Below are positions 8,786-17,396 of a stretch of DNA of 35,571 nucleotides, one piece after another. Each line of letters opens with the position of its first letter. The first letter of the stretch is position 1. A model generated the notes under the pieces. The model made no database searches, was not told where the DNA came from, and saw only the letters and a list, made by a program, of their open reading frames with translations. The stretch covers positions 1-35,571 of the forward strand of contig CANMZP010000035.1 in assembly GCA_947502355.1 (NCBI GenBank). Reading direction: 5' to 3'. The position numbers and the translations under genes are program-made. The DNA is from an uncultured Thalassotalea sp. (GTDB lineage: Bacteria; Pseudomonadota; Gammaproteobacteria; Enterobacterales; Alteromonadaceae).

Positions 8786-8911
8786 AGGGATAATCAATTA
8801 ATAAGAAAACGTTGCTATGGTAACAAGTAGATTCATGGCAAGTCTACCTTGTTTTGTAAAACATCTTACCGTCGGCTTACCCCCGTTCATTCGGGCTCAC
8901 TTTCACCTAAA

Positions 8912-9406
8912 CTATACTCTGAAATGCGCCCCTTCGTGCATTAGTAATTTCGCTTTTATGCCCATACCACCCGCATAGCCAGTTAACTTTTTATCGCTAC
9001 CAATGACTCTGTGACAAGGGACAACAATAGCGATTCGATTGGCTCCATTTGCAGTACCTACTGCACGAACGGCTTTAGGGTTATTAATGGCATTGGCCAG
9101 TTGTCCATAGGAAAAAGTATGACCTTGCTCTATGGTTTGTAATGCTTGCCATACTTTGTTCTGAAATGGCGTTCCCGATTGGGCTAGCGGTAAATCAAAG
9201 TGTTGTCGTTGTTTCGCAAAATATTCGATTAACTGTTGTTTAGCATCATTTAAATGCGCTGGCGCGGCAGCACAATTTAACTGGTAATTCTCATCAACGT
9301 GTAGAGGGATTTTGCCTTGCTGAAAGGTGATCTCACAAATGCCTTGCTGATTCGCCACAATGGCGATGTCACCTAATTGGGTTTCTAGTATGTCGTAGTA
9401 CAACAT
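8912..9406 (-). CDS. ogt: Methylated-DNA--[protein]-cysteine S-methyltransferase
   Basis: The protein has 164 residues, the usual length for Ogt/MGMT. The active-site motif PCHR is at residues 130-133 with Cys131 as acceptor, followed by the family signature VIGSDKKLTGYAGG. The helix-turn-helix segment FSYGQLANAINNPKAVRAVG precedes it. The enzyme removes methyl groups from O6-methylguanine and O4-methylthymine by irreversible transfer to its cysteine. It starts 15 bp after the Ada-AlkA fusion gene on the same strand, so the two are almost certainly cotranscribed as a repair operon. Because the fusion lacks an Ogt domain, this protein supplies that activity. Confidence 0.93.
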   Translation of the reverse strand: MLYYDILETQLGDIAIVANQQGICEITFQQGKIPLHVDENYQLNCAAAPAHLNDAKQQLIEYFAKQRQHFDLPLAQSGTPFQNKVWQALQTIEQGHTFSYGQLANAINNPKAVRAVGTANGANRIAIVVPCHRVIGSDKKLTGYAGGMGIKAKLLMHEGAHFRV

Positions 9407-9421
9407 GTTTATCTCTTTTGG

Positions 9422-10888
9422 TTAATTTGTTTGTAATGAGTGCCACAAATAAATTGCAGCATAGGCACGCCATGGTCGCCAATTTTCGGCCCGCTGTAAA
9501 ATTTGTTTCGGCTTAATGGTTATTTCTGGTGTTGATAGGGCTTTGATCAGCCCTAAATCGGCAGCGGGAAAAGCATCGGGCATGCTCAACCCTCGCATCG
9601 CTAAATAATTGGCTGTCCATGGACCAATGCCTTTTATTTTGCAAAGCTGCTTTTCAAATTCATCGGCGGGCAAATTGGCGGAAAACAATGCATGGTTTTC
9701 CTGATAAAATGCTATCCAGGTTTTCAACGTTTGGATGCGGGTATTGGTGATGCCAAGGTGTTCAAAGTCTGCCTTAGCAAGTCTAGCCTCATCCGGAAAA
9801 AATATACTTAATGGCTCAGGCAAATCAATTTTTGTGGCTAATCCTTCATCGGCATAAGTATTGGCAATTCTTGCGGCTAATGTGGTGGCTGCGGCAACGG
9901 AAATTTGCTGTCCCAATATGGCACGAATGGAGAACTCAAAGACATCCCAACAACCGGGTAATCGCAATCCTAGGAATTGCTCAAATAAAGGGGACAGAGT
10001 CGGGTCTTTACCTAAGTATTGTTTTATCACTTGGTAATGACAGTCCAAATCGAACAGTTTTCTGGCTTTGTCTATTACCATAGAGAGTGATTGATAATCG
10101 GTTAAACTGACTTTGAGTAGCAGGTAAGGGCGCTGTTTCGACTCGGTACGGTTAATGACTGGCATGCTTACCTCAAACCAGCCATAACTTTTTTTATCCC
10201 CTTTTACTAAGGTAATGGTCCTTTTATAAGTGTCGGTAACGGACTCGACACCCGGAATGACTCGGCTACGGAAAAAATTTAACATCAGCGGCCAGTTGAG
10301 CTCATCTTGGTAGAACAACTTTAACACGATGTGGTCGGCCTTTTCGCATTTAGACGCGCCTCTAATCTGAGATGGGGTAAGCTTGTACTGCTTTTTAACT
10401 TGCTCATTAAAGCTACGCAAGCTCGTAAAACCGCTGATTTGTGCCACCATCGTCATTGGCAAGTTACTGTTCATTAGGGTTTTTCGGGCAACACGAAGGC
10501 GTTTTTGCAAGATAAACTCTAAAGGGGTCATATCTAGGTGTTGCTTAAACAAACGCTGTAATTGTCGTTCACTTAAATTGAGTTTTGTACTGATTTCGGC
10601 GACCAACAACTGCGGTTGGTATTCGATTAGGTCTAACGCTTGTGTTATGGCACTATTGTGCTCTGTAATAATAGCGAGCTCGGGTTTACAGCGCTTGCAG
10701 GGTTGAAAGCCATTTCGCTCAGCTTGTTCGGGAAACTTATAGTATCGAACATTTTCTTCTTTGGCCGGACGTGCTGGGCAGGTTGGACGACAGTAGATAC
10801 CCGTGGTGAGTACCGCCGTATAAAATTGGCCGTCAAAGCGGATATCTCTAGATAACCTTGCTTGCATACAAATGTCTTTGCTTATCAT
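9422..10888 (-). CDS. Ada-type sensor/AraC regulator fused to AlkA DNA-3-methyladenine glycosylase
   Basis: The protein has 488 residues. Residues about 8-75 are the Ada N-terminal zinc domain with Cys33, Cys37, Cys64 and Cys67; Cys33 corresponds to the residue that accepts methyl groups from phosphotriesters. An AraC helix-turn-helix pair follows (about 80-180), then an AlkA N-terminal domain (about 190-300) and an HhH-GPD glycosylase domain. The latter has KIKGIGPWTANYLAMRG and, downstream, the catalytic aspartate in PAADLGL. One polypeptide thus senses methylation, activates transcription and excises alkylated bases. It replaces the Ada C-terminal methyltransferase by a glycosylase, with ogt just downstream. 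The ATG at 10888 is preceded by AGAGCGG; an internal ATG at codon 8 is possible. It is similar in layout to actinobacterial and other AdaA-AlkA fusions. Confidence 0.9.
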   Translation of the reverse strand: MISKDICMQARLSRDIRFDGQFYTAVLTTGIYCRPTCPARPAKEENVRYYKFPEQAERNGFQPCKRCKPELAIITEHNSAITQALDLIEYQPQLLVAEISTKLNLSERQLQRLFKQHLDMTPLEFILQKRLRVARKTLMNSNLPMTMVAQISGFTSLRSFNEQVKKQYKLTPSQIRGASKCEKADHIVLKLFYQDELNWPLMLNFFRSRVIPGVESVTDTYKRTITLVKGDKKSYGWFEVSMPVINRTESKQRPYLLLKVSLTDYQSLSMVIDKARKLFDLDCHYQVIKQYLGKDPTLSPLFEQFLGLRLPGCWDVFEFSIRAILGQQISVAAATTLAARIANTYADEGLATKIDLPEPLSIFFPDEARLAKADFEHLGITNTRIQTLKTWIAFYQENHALFSANLPADEFEKQLCKIKGIGPWTANYLAMRGLSMPDAFPAADLGLIKALSTPEITIKPKQILQRAENWRPWRAYAAIYLWHSLQTN

Positions 10889-10987
10889 TTTGACCGCTCT
10901 GTTAATCGATAATAGAGTGATGATAATACATAAAGGGGCTAGTTACTCGCGGAAATCCGACATGATGGAGAGAAAGAGATAAGTTTT

Positions 10988-11088
10988 AAGCTACAAGCTG
11001 CAAGCTACAAGCTACAAGCTACAAGCTACAAGCTGCAAGCTGCAAGCTGCAAGCTGCAAGCTGCAAGCTGCAAGCTACAAGCTGCAAG
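10988..11088. repeat. Heptanucleotide tandem repeat (AAGCTRC, 14 units)
   Basis: Fourteen uninterrupted copies of AAGCTAC or AAGCTGC end with a partial AAG. They lie in the 400-bp gap between the repair operon promoter and the DUF882 gene. At 11231-11262 a degenerate run in the opposite orientation (TTGTAGCATGCAGCTTG, then CTTGGAGC) could pair with the array and ends in a T-run. The remaining bases of the gap show nothing recognisable. Confidence 0.9.
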
Positions 11089-11266
11089 AGGGGAAGCGAA
11101 GAGCTGGATGATGTAGGGTTTTAGAAGCCGAGGCTTGAGAGCCGTAATGGAAGCTGTTGTTGTCTATAGCATTCTTTTTTAGGGGGAATTGGGATTAAAT
11201 TAGGCTGCATGCTTTGGGGCTGAGACTCTACGTCTTGTAGCATGCAGCTTGTCGCTTGGAGCTTTT

Positions 11267-11839
11267 TTAGCTGCCGTTCCAGCTTCGTACCCATGCAGTA
11301 TCTATGTGGATAAAACCAGAGTTAGGGTAATAACCAACCCCACCCATTTTTAATGACTTAGCTGCATCTCTTACCTGCGATAACTTAACCCCAGGAATGG
11401 CAAAGTCAATGGCTTTACCCTGCATATGGAAGCTTTTCTTAGCTACGCCATTGCTACGATTAGCTAACATGCTATTGGTTTTTTCTGAGCGAAAACCCGA
11501 AATAATGTGGATAGGTTTATCGGTTACCAGACGTTGCTGAATTTCGTGCAGCATGTGGTAAAGTTTTCTGTCCATGGTAATGATTTCGTTTTGACGGTGA
11601 TCTCGTAAGTTTTTATCAAACAATGAAAGCATGTCTTCCTGTTCGATGTCATTAAATGAAAATATTCCTGAGACCTTTTCATCCGTATGACGGTTATATA
11701 AAGATAGACTTTTGTAACCTTGATCCGTATTTATTGCCGCATGCGCCGTTTTACTAAATAATGGTGCGGATGAACCCAATGCAACCATCCCTGTTAGCTG
11801 CCTAAAAAATTGGCGCCTGTCTTTACAAACTGCAGTCAT
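11267..11839 (-). CDS. DUF882/YcbK-like murein endopeptidase (peptidase M15 fold), Tat-type signal
   Basis: From the ATG at 11839 the protein has 190 residues. A twin-arginine-like signal (DRRQFFRQ, then a hydrophobic stretch to TAHA) covers about 1-34. The catalytic domain contains IISGFRS, SFHMQGKAIDF and GFIHIDTAW, which give the zinc-binding His, Asp and His of the M15/DUF882 group. The E. coli relative MepK cleaves peptidoglycan cross-links in the periplasm. I chose this ATG over an upstream GTG at 11854 because AGAGG lies five bases before it. It stands apart from its neighbours and is probably transcribed alone. Confidence 0.85.
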   Translation of the reverse strand: MTAVCKDRRQFFRQLTGMVALGSSAPLFSKTAHAAINTDQGYKSLSLYNRHTDEKVSGIFSFNDIEQEDMLSLFDKNLRDHRQNEIITMDRKLYHMLHEIQQRLVTDKPIHIISGFRSEKTNSMLANRSNGVAKKSFHMQGKAIDFAIPGVKLSQVRDAAKSLKMGGVGYYPNSGFIHIDTAWVRSWNGS

Positions 11840-12051
11840 ATTACCTCTAAACACTTGTACGTTGTTGCTACTTTTCTCGTAAGTATGTTGTACACAATAT
11901 CGACAATAAAAATAATATTCAACTGTTTAATAAATAAACAATATGCTTGTGACCCTCTAAAAATGGCTAACTTACTTTCAATAAACAACTTTTGATTTTC
12001 GATTGAAATCAAATGAAATTGTGATTTTTTGTAAATTAACAGCGTTTTTAC

Positions 12052-12714
12052 TTATAAAGCACGATTTTCATGCATTAACTCATAAAGTCTTTGCGCTAAC
12101 ATGCGGTAGCCTTTCTCATTAAAATGCACGGCATCGGACTTGGCACTTGGGGTACGCATAAGGCTTGCAATAATATCGCCATCAAACACCAATTGGTATT
12201 CGTCGGCTAGCTCTTGGTAAAACGGGGCAGATGAAGAAAAGAGTTTCTTTTGTGGTACGCCAATTAGAATAATTTGTATGGATTGAGTCTGAGCGTATTC
12301 AATCATGTTTGCTAAATTTTGTTTGGCTTTTGCCAAATTTTGGTTACGCAGGATGTCATTACCGCCTTCAATCAGGATCAATAAGTCAGGTTGATGTTGG
12401 TTAATCATGGATTCAAAGCGTTTAACACCTTGCGAGGTGGTTTCACCCGATATCCCGGCATTAATGACCTCTAGATAGGTTAGCTCGGCCAGAACACTGG
12501 GGTAACTGTTTTCTATCGCCACCCCTTTTCCTGCCGTTAAGCTATCGCCAAAAGCGAGGATTTTTGCATCCAATGGCAGCGGGCTTAAACCGGGTTTCGA
12601 ACAGGACATTAATGAGGAGAGTATTAAGGCTGCGACTAGGGTTTTGAATACGGCTGACAACCATTGATGTAGGTGTCTGAATATACAGCTAAGTAAGGGA
12701 ATGTTGTCTGGCAT
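12052..12714 (-). CDS. GDSL/SGNH-family lipoprotein esterase (TesA-like arylesterase)
   Basis: The protein has 220 residues. The SGNH blocks are all present: FGDSLTAG with Ser58, GISGET, GGND and SDAVHFNEKGY with the catalytic Asp and His. The group includes TesA, a thioesterase/lysophospholipase/arylesterase. The N-terminus is long, with a hydrophobic helix at about 22-37 followed by LMSC (Cys38), a plausible though imperfect lipobox, so it may be a lipoprotein. AAGGA precedes the ATG. It is divergent from the FG-GAP protein gene; in many bacteria tesA is divergent from an ABC transporter, which is absent here. Confidence 0.85.
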   Translation of the reverse strand: MPDNIPLLSCIFRHLHQWLSAVFKTLVAALILSSLMSCSKPGLSPLPLDAKILAFGDSLTAGKGVAIENSYPSVLAELTYLEVINAGISGETTSQGVKRFESMINQHQPDLLILIEGGNDILRNQNLAKAKQNLANMIEYAQTQSIQIILIGVPQKKLFSSSAPFYQELADEYQLVFDGDIIASLMRTPSAKSDAVHFNEKGYRMLAQRLYELMHENRAL

Positions 12715-12817
12715 GCGTGTCCTTTAAATGTAACATTTTATGAAAAGGGATGATCTTTTTATGTAAACCTAGCATAGTGATAGTATCGAAATAAAGTTAT
12801 ATCAGGAATCTTGCCCG

Positions 12818-14443
12818 GTGCAAATAATAACCCACACGTCAGCTGAAAAAAGCCTGGTTAAAAAAGCCTCGTTCTTCATTTTAAGCATATGCTTGTTCTT
12901 TAGTGCGCTTTTCGCTCCTGATACATTGGCAAAAGACTATTTTAATTTTGCTCAAATAAAACTGACCGCGCCATTTACGATCACTCAGGATCCGGTCAGT
13001 GGCAACTTCTTAGAAAATTATGGTAACGAATTGATCCTTATTGGCGAGCAAGATGGCACACCTCAACTTGCTATGTATGCCTTTATTGATGAGGAACGTC
13101 AGTACGAAGTCGTCGATCAAATTAGCTTGCCTAAATCGCTGTTTAGTTTTGATACAAGCGATCCTATTCAAGGTAAAGCACAGCAATTTTACCTGCTCAG
13201 TAAAGATACAGTGTGGCAGCTTAAAACGTCACCACAGTTTTCTTTGCTCAAAATTGCCGACGTTGAGTCTATGTATCAACAACATAAGGCGGATTATTTC
13301 CAACCCTATGATTTTATTGTCGATGTAAATAACGACGGGTTAGACGATATAAAATTGCAGGATTTTAACGGTATAAATATATATATTCAGAAGTCCGAAC
13401 ATCAGTATGTTAAGCAATCAATTGCCATAAACCCCATTGTAGAGCTGTTTTACGACCGGGTGGTTTACAGTGAGCAAAAATTGTTCTTTGCCGATATGAC
13501 CTTTGATAATAAAGATGACATCATCGCCATTGGCGAAGGACAACTGCTGGTATACCCACAACAAGCGGATGGTTTATTTGGAGAGGATCCTTTAAACATA
13601 AAATTAAATGAAAACATCTCGGCATTTAATTGGTGGAAAGCCAGAGGATCCGACGGCAAAAATCTTGATCAAAGTGATCTTCAGCACCGAACGCTTCGTT
13701 TTATCCGCGATCTCAATAACGATGGTGTTATGGATATGATGGTGTTGTATGCACAAAGTTCAGGGGTATTAGAAAAGCGTAACGATTATGAAATTTATTT
13801 TGGACAACCCCCCAAGGTATTTGACTCAGAACCCGTTGCCTCAAATAACATGGGCTCACAGCCTGCAAGTGATGCTCCAGTTGATTCGCCGATAAAGCTT
13901 GTGCATTTTGCGTCTGAGCCAGACAGTACGTTAAAAGGTGAGGGTACGTTAACCGACTTGAACTTTGTGGATTTAAACGAGCAGCAAAAGAGCGTGGTGC
14001 TAACCTCGTCATTTGATTTATCACTTTCGCAAATAATTAGTGCCTTACTCGCTGGCAGTGTTGAACAAAATGTGATGCTTTTTAGCTTAAACAGCAAAGG
14101 CATTTACCGCGAACGCATCAACAAAGAGGTGGATTTAACCTTTAGTTTATCCACCGGTAAGCGCGGCTCTCCGGTGATTATTATGACCGACTTAAATGGC
14201 GATAATCGCAAGGAAATGGTCCTTTCTTCTGGCGAGGAGGCGTTGCAAATTTACCCCGGTAATGACAAAAATACGCTAGTGGAAAGTTCGCCGCAAATGG
14301 TTAAACTGGCTCTGCCTAAAGATGGCCGGTTAATTTCAACCCATGATATTAACGATGATGGTCGCTTTGAGTTGGTGATCCGTTACAATAGTGACGACGA
14401 GGGCTTTGACGGCTCTCAGCTATTGATATTTAAACTGGATTAA
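12818..14443 (+). CDS. Secreted FG-GAP/VCBS-repeat protein
   Basis: The protein has 541 residues and starts with GTG, with AGGA ten bases upstream. A signal peptide (KKASFFILSICLFFSALF ... TLA) covers about 16-38. Calcium-binding FG-GAP/VCBS-like repeats recur along the chain: DVNNDGLDDI, DLNNDGVMD, DLNGDNRKEM and DINDDGRFEL, each followed by a short beta strand. This suggests a beta-propeller outside the cytoplasm. There is no catalytic motif and no sorting tail. It is separated by 16 bp from the ATL gene on the same strand, so the two may be cotranscribed although their roles seem unrelated. Confidence 0.8.
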   Translation: MQIITHTSAEKSLVKKASFFILSICLFFSALFAPDTLAKDYFNFAQIKLTAPFTITQDPVSGNFLENYGNELILIGEQDGTPQLAMYAFIDEERQYEVVDQISLPKSLFSFDTSDPIQGKAQQFYLLSKDTVWQLKTSPQFSLLKIADVESMYQQHKADYFQPYDFIVDVNNDGLDDIKLQDFNGINIYIQKSEHQYVKQSIAINPIVELFYDRVVYSEQKLFFADMTFDNKDDIIAIGEGQLLVYPQQADGLFGEDPLNIKLNENISAFNWWKARGSDGKNLDQSDLQHRTLRFIRDLNNDGVMDMMVLYAQSSGVLEKRNDYEIYFGQPPKVFDSEPVASNNMGSQPASDAPVDSPIKLVHFASEPDSTLKGEGTLTDLNFVDLNEQQKSVVLTSSFDLSLSQIISALLAGSVEQNVMLFSLNSKGIYRERINKEVDLTFSLSTGKRGSPVIIMTDLNGDNRKEMVLSSGEEALQIYPGNDKNTLVESSPQMVKLALPKDGRLISTHDINDDGRFELVIRYNSDDEGFDGSQLLIFKLD

Positions 14444-14459
14444 ATTTTACGAGCACATC

Positions 14460-14810
14460 ATGGAACACGTCGAAGGGTTATCAAATTACCAGCGAATCTG
14501 GATAATGGTAAATCATATTCCCAAAGGTAAAGTTGCTTGCTACGGACAAATTGCTGACTTAGCAGGGCTACCGGGCAGAGCTCGGTTAGTGGGCAAAGCT
14601 TTGGGGGAAACCCCTGATAATATTCAAGTACCTTGGTATCGGGTAATTAACTCGCAAGGCAAAATATCGTTTCCCCAAGACAGTGAGCACTTTGCTAAGC
14701 AAAAAGGTTTTTTGCAGGAAGAGAATGTGGTGGTGCTTAATGGTCGGATTAAGCTAAAAGAATTTCAATGGCAGCCAAGCTTAACAGAACTCTTGCAACT
14801 GCCATTTTAA
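14460..14810 (+). CDS. Alkyltransferase-like protein (ATL, YbaZ type)
   Basis: The protein has 116 residues, the standard size for ATLs. It has the methyltransferase DNA-binding fold (YGQIADLAGLPGRARLVGKAL) but the active site reads PWYR (residues 58-61), with tryptophan in place of the methyl-accepting cysteine of PCHR. ATL proteins bind O6-alkylguanine, including bulky adducts, without repairing it, and hand the lesion to nucleotide excision repair. It complements ogt and the Ada-AlkA fusion located 4-5 kb away. The preceding gene ends 16 bp upstream. Confidence 0.93.
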   Translation: MEHVEGLSNYQRIWIMVNHIPKGKVACYGQIADLAGLPGRARLVGKALGETPDNIQVPWYRVINSQGKISFPQDSEHFAKQKGFLQEENVVVLNGRIKLKEFQWQPSLTELLQLPF

Positions 14811-14818
14811 AATAAAGA

Positions 14819-15028
14819 CTATTCTTTGTCTTCAAAGTCTGAAATAAGCAAGTTTGCGGCAGCAAAAGCGGCTTTGTCGCGCGTTTCTTCAGGCAGACTT
14901 TCATTCGCGGCAATATCGTTTAGCGTGGTTAATACGCAGCTAATCGCTTGTGGAATGTAGCCTTGGTCGCCACTGCCAATTTGTGCGTAGAGTTCGCGAA
15001 CCTTGTCGCAACATTGATAAATATTCAT
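14819..15028 (-). CDS. yaeP: UPF0253 family protein YaeP
   Basis: The protein has 69 residues and matches YaeP along its length as I recall it: [19 protein letters not shown] near the start and [15 protein letters not shown] near the end. No function is established for the family. An AAGGT site precedes the ATG. It is the last of six minus-strand genes with short gaps that begin at the ArsR repressor, though it may have its own promoter. Its stop lies eight bases from the convergent ATL gene. Confidence 0.88.
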   Translation of the reverse strand: MNIYQCCDKVRELYAQIGSGDQGYIPQAISCVLTTLNDIAANESLPEETRDKAAFAAANLLISDFEDKE

Positions 15029-15072
15029 GGTGTACCTTGTATTGGTGTTAGGGTTTTTTCGTTGGCGCTATT

Positions 15073-15669
15073 CTACCCCATTGGGCAGTAGCCGTGTTGA
15101 TCTGTTACACGTTTTAACCAGCGATTAATGTATGGGTAGCGGCTTAAATCAAACCCACCTTGCTCAGCCACATGTGTATAAGCATACAACGAAATATCCG
15201 CCAGAGAATATGTATCTCCCACAAAAAAATGCTGTTTGCTTAAATGCAACTCCATAATATCCAGCGCTTTGTAACCGGCTTCAAGCTTTTGTTGATACTC
15301 CGTTTGCCTTTCTGCTGGCATATTTTGATAATGGCGAATAAAACGGGCGACGGCAATGCTAGGTTCGTGCGTGTATTGCTCGAAAAATTGCCAACGCAAT
15401 ACCTCGGTGATCGCTTTTTGTGTCTTTGGCTGAAGTGAGGTATCGAATGCTAAGAAGTGCAAAATGGCGTTGGACTCAGTAATAACGTTGCCATCGTCTA
15501 ACTCTATGATTGGTATTTTACCAAGCGGGTTTTTGGCCAAAAATTCTGGCGTTTGATTTTCGTTCTTCAGAATATCAACGTGTTGCCATTGATAATCGAT
15601 GCCAAGGTTATGACACAATAATTTTATTTTGTAGCAGTTACCGGATTGGGCATCGCCGTATATGCGCAT
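15073..15669 (-). CDS. Glutathione S-transferase family protein
   Basis: The protein has 198 residues. The N-terminal thioredoxin-like domain contains the possible catalytic SGNCYK segment (Ser9), NPLGKIPIIELDDG with the cis-proline, and TESNAIL, which binds the gamma-glutamyl group. The C-terminal helical domain carries YSLADISLYAY, the usual folding motif. It is cytoplasmic and presumably conjugates or reduces electrophiles with glutathione. It follows the zinc-ribbon gene by 39 bp and may belong to the sulfide-responsive operon upstream. Substrate unknown. Confidence 0.88.
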   Translation of the reverse strand: MRIYGDAQSGNCYKIKLLCHNLGIDYQWQHVDILKNENQTPEFLAKNPLGKIPIIELDDGNVITESNAILHFLAFDTSLQPKTQKAITEVLRWQFFEQYTHEPSIAVARFIRHYQNMPAERQTEYQQKLEAGYKALDIMELHLSKQHFFVGDTYSLADISLYAYTHVAEQGGFDLSRYPYINRWLKRVTDQHGYCPMG

Positions 15670-15708
15670 TTACGTCATTCCTATTTAAAAGCCAAGCTAT
15701 TAAATACT

Positions 15709-15960
15709 TTACTTACAAAATGCTTTATTGCCAATAATTTTATAAGCGGGAGTACCGTGCACCAGTACATCTCGAGCAAAGATGGTATGGCAGCTTGGGC
15801 ATTGGCAATCAACGTTGGTATTATTTTGCACAATGCGCTCTTTATAACACTTGAGTAAACTGCCTTTGCCGCCTTTTTTGTATTTAAATAAAATAAAACC
15901 GCATTGCTGGCAAAGCACTTTTACGGTTTTTGTTGGTAGGGCTTTTCTTGGCTTTGCCAT
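15709..15960 (-). CDS. Small zinc-ribbon protein of unknown function
   Basis: The protein has 83 residues, with a basic N-terminus and cysteine pairs typical of a zinc ribbon: CQQC near residue 17 and CPSC near residue 54, preceded by a further cysteine. A basic KYKKGGKG stretch lies between. I do not recognise the family; the pattern suggests nucleic-acid binding or an RNA-polymerase-type ribbon. It sits 36 bp after the YedE-like gene and 39 bp before the GST gene on the same strand. Confidence 0.65.
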   Translation of the reverse strand: MAKPRKALPTKTVKVLCQQCGFILFKYKKGGKGSLLKCYKERIVQNNTNVDCQCPSCHTIFARDVLVHGTPAYKIIGNKAFCK

Positions 15961-15996
15961 GCGTTGTGTCTATCTATTTGCTAATAGGGTGATGGA

Positions 15997-16410
15997 CTAA
16001 GATTTTTGCGTAAAGTCGACCAAAGCGAAGCCCGCCATCATCGCTAGGAAAAAGTAAATTACATCCACATTTCCCGCCAATAATGAAGAGGCAACCGGTC
16101 CTGGACATAACCCCGCAATTCCCCAGCCTAAGCCAAAAATGGCCGCACCCATAACGAGCTTTTTATCAATGCTTTTTAAGTGACTCAACGAAAACGATTC
16201 AGCAAAAATGGGTTTGCTTCTCGGTTTAATGATAAGGAGGAAGCAAGGTAAAAAAACCAACAAACCACCGCCCATAACAAACGCTAAGTCGGGTAACCAG
16301 TTACCGGTAATATCTAAAAAACCAATGACATTGTTTGGGTCAACCATACCTGAAACGGCCATACCTAACCCAAATAATAAGCCCGCAGCAAGGGCAATAA
16401 AATACGTCAT
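15997..16410 (-). CDS. YeeE/YedE (DUF6691) half-transporter, second subunit
   Basis: The protein has 137 residues and four or five hydrophobic segments. It carries the paired half-motifs of the YeeE/YedE family: GLGMAVSGMVDP in the first half and GWGIAGLCPGP with a conserved cysteine in the second. These membrane proteins move thiosulfate or other reduced sulfur species into the cell; in several proteobacteria a pair (PmpA/PmpB) is encoded with BigR/SqrR-type repressors. It starts nine bp after its partner gene on the same strand. Confidence 0.85.
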   Translation of the reverse strand: MTYFIALAAGLLFGLGMAVSGMVDPNNVIGFLDITGNWLPDLAFVMGGGLLVFLPCFLLIIKPRSKPIFAESFSLSHLKSIDKKLVMGAAIFGLGWGIAGLCPGPVASSLLAGNVDVIYFFLAMMAGFALVDFTQKS

Positions 16411-16419
16411 GCCAGCTCC

Positions 16420-16845
16420 CTAATTTAATACATGTAAATGAACATAAGTGGTGACAACGGCAACCACCATAAAGACACACGTTGCGACAATAGAGCGATA
16501 AGACAAACGTCCCATACCGCAAATACCATGGCCACTGGTGCAGCCATTACCTATTTTGGTGCCAATTCCAACCAGCAAGCCAGCTATTACGACAAGCCAT
16601 GTCGGTATGGAAAATTCACTCGGTATATGCGCACCAAATGCATCACGACCTAAAATACCCCCGAGCATCATGCCAATTAGAAATAGCCCACGCCATAAAA
16701 AATCATTTTTTATCGGCTTAACCAAGCCAGATAAAATGCCACTAATGCCAGCAATCTTGCCATTAAAGAGCAGTAATATAAACGCTGACACGCCTAATAA
16801 CATGCCCCCAAGTAAGGAGGACCAAGGAAACGTAAAATCCATCAT
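16420..16845 (-). CDS. YeeE/YedE family half-transporter, first subunit
   Basis: The protein has 141 residues and four hydrophobic segments. The family signature NGCTSGHGICG lies near residues 98-108, with two cysteines expected in the transport path, and GKIAGISG lies in the first half. Together with the DUF6691 partner immediately downstream it would form a full reduced-sulfur transporter. The two adjacent ATG codons (16845 and 16842) are both possible starts; AGAGA lies just upstream. The ArsR repressor gene ends 23 bp before it, so repressor and transporter form one operon. Confidence 0.87.
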   Translation of the reverse strand: MMDFTFPWSSLLGGMLLGVSAFILLLFNGKIAGISGILSGLVKPIKNDFLWRGLFLIGMMLGGILGRDAFGAHIPSEFSIPTWLVVIAGLLVGIGTKIGNGCTSGHGICGMGRLSYRSIVATCVFMVVAVVTTYVHLHVLN

Positions 16846-16868
16846 TATCTCTACTTCATTGCCTTCGT

Positions 16869-17171
16869 TTATTCGTCTTCAGGGCAGAAAATATCGTGCA
16901 AACTGGTGATCAGCGCTTTAATACGCGCATCGGCCAAGGCATAAAATACTTGCTGCGATTCTTTGCGAACTGTTACCAGTTGATTGTCTCTGAGCACTTT
17001 GAGTTGTTGTGAAAAGGCTGACTGACCTAAAGAGGAATTCCCCTGTAATTCAGACACGCTTAGCTCACCATCCATTAATTGGCATAGCACCATCAAACGT
17101 TCTTGATGGGCCATGGTTTTTAAAAGGTGCGCCACTTCACCTGCATTGTCATTAAGTTGTTCAATATCCAT
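16869..17171 (-). CDS. ArsR-family repressor of BigR/YgaV/SqrR type
   Basis: The protein has 100 residues. It is a winged-helix ArsR protein (LKTMAHQERLMVLCQL, then GQSAFSQQLKVLRDNQLV as recognition helix). The two cysteines that distinguish sulfide/persulfide sensors are present: Cys30 in VLCQL and Cys96 in IFCPED. In BigR and SqrR this pair forms a disulfide or polysulfide link and releases DNA. It lacks the arsenic CVCD-type motif. It heads the minus-strand operon with the two YeeE/YedE genes and is divergent from the CoA-disulfide reductase-rhodanese gene, so it probably represses both sides until sulfane sulfur accumulates. Confidence 0.9.
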   Translation of the reverse strand: MDIEQLNDNAGEVAHLLKTMAHQERLMVLCQLMDGELSVSELQGNSSLGQSAFSQQLKVLRDNQLVTVRKESQQVFYALADARIKALITSLHDIFCPEDE

Positions 17172-17223
17172 CGGTACAGTAATGAGTTAATTTTTGTATG
17201 ATGGCTATTGTAGTGATTTTGGT

Positions 17224-17290
17224 AAATTAGTCAATACTAATTAATCTTTATCTTAATTAGTGTTTTCTGTATTAGTTCTTTCTAATTTAG
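17224..17290. promoter_or_regulatory. Divergent promoter region with ATTAGT operator-like palindromes
   Basis: ACTAATTAA (17236-17244) and TTAATTAGT (17253-17261) form a nine-base inverted repeat with an eight-base centre. A second pair, ATTAG (17271-17275) and CTAAT (17282-17286), follows, and single ATTAGT half-sites flank them. Such paired sites suit a dimeric ArsR repressor acting on both divergent transcripts. Binding is inference. Confidence 0.55.
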
Positions 17291-17396
17291 TGTGTTATAG
17301 TTTGCCATAACAATATGTGAGCTTTTATCCATGACAACTTGATTGGCTAAAAGCCCTTAATTTTATCTTTTTTGGTTGAGTAGTCTGGAGTTTGAA

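Noticed and set aside
10988-11088. CRISPR or attachment site
   Set aside because: The array is a simple heptamer repeat without spacers, and no integrase is present.
17376-17396. Upstream TTG start for the CoADR-rhodanese gene
   Set aside because: The GGAG ribosome-binding site lies between it and the ATG at 17397, and the FAD motif begins right after that ATG.
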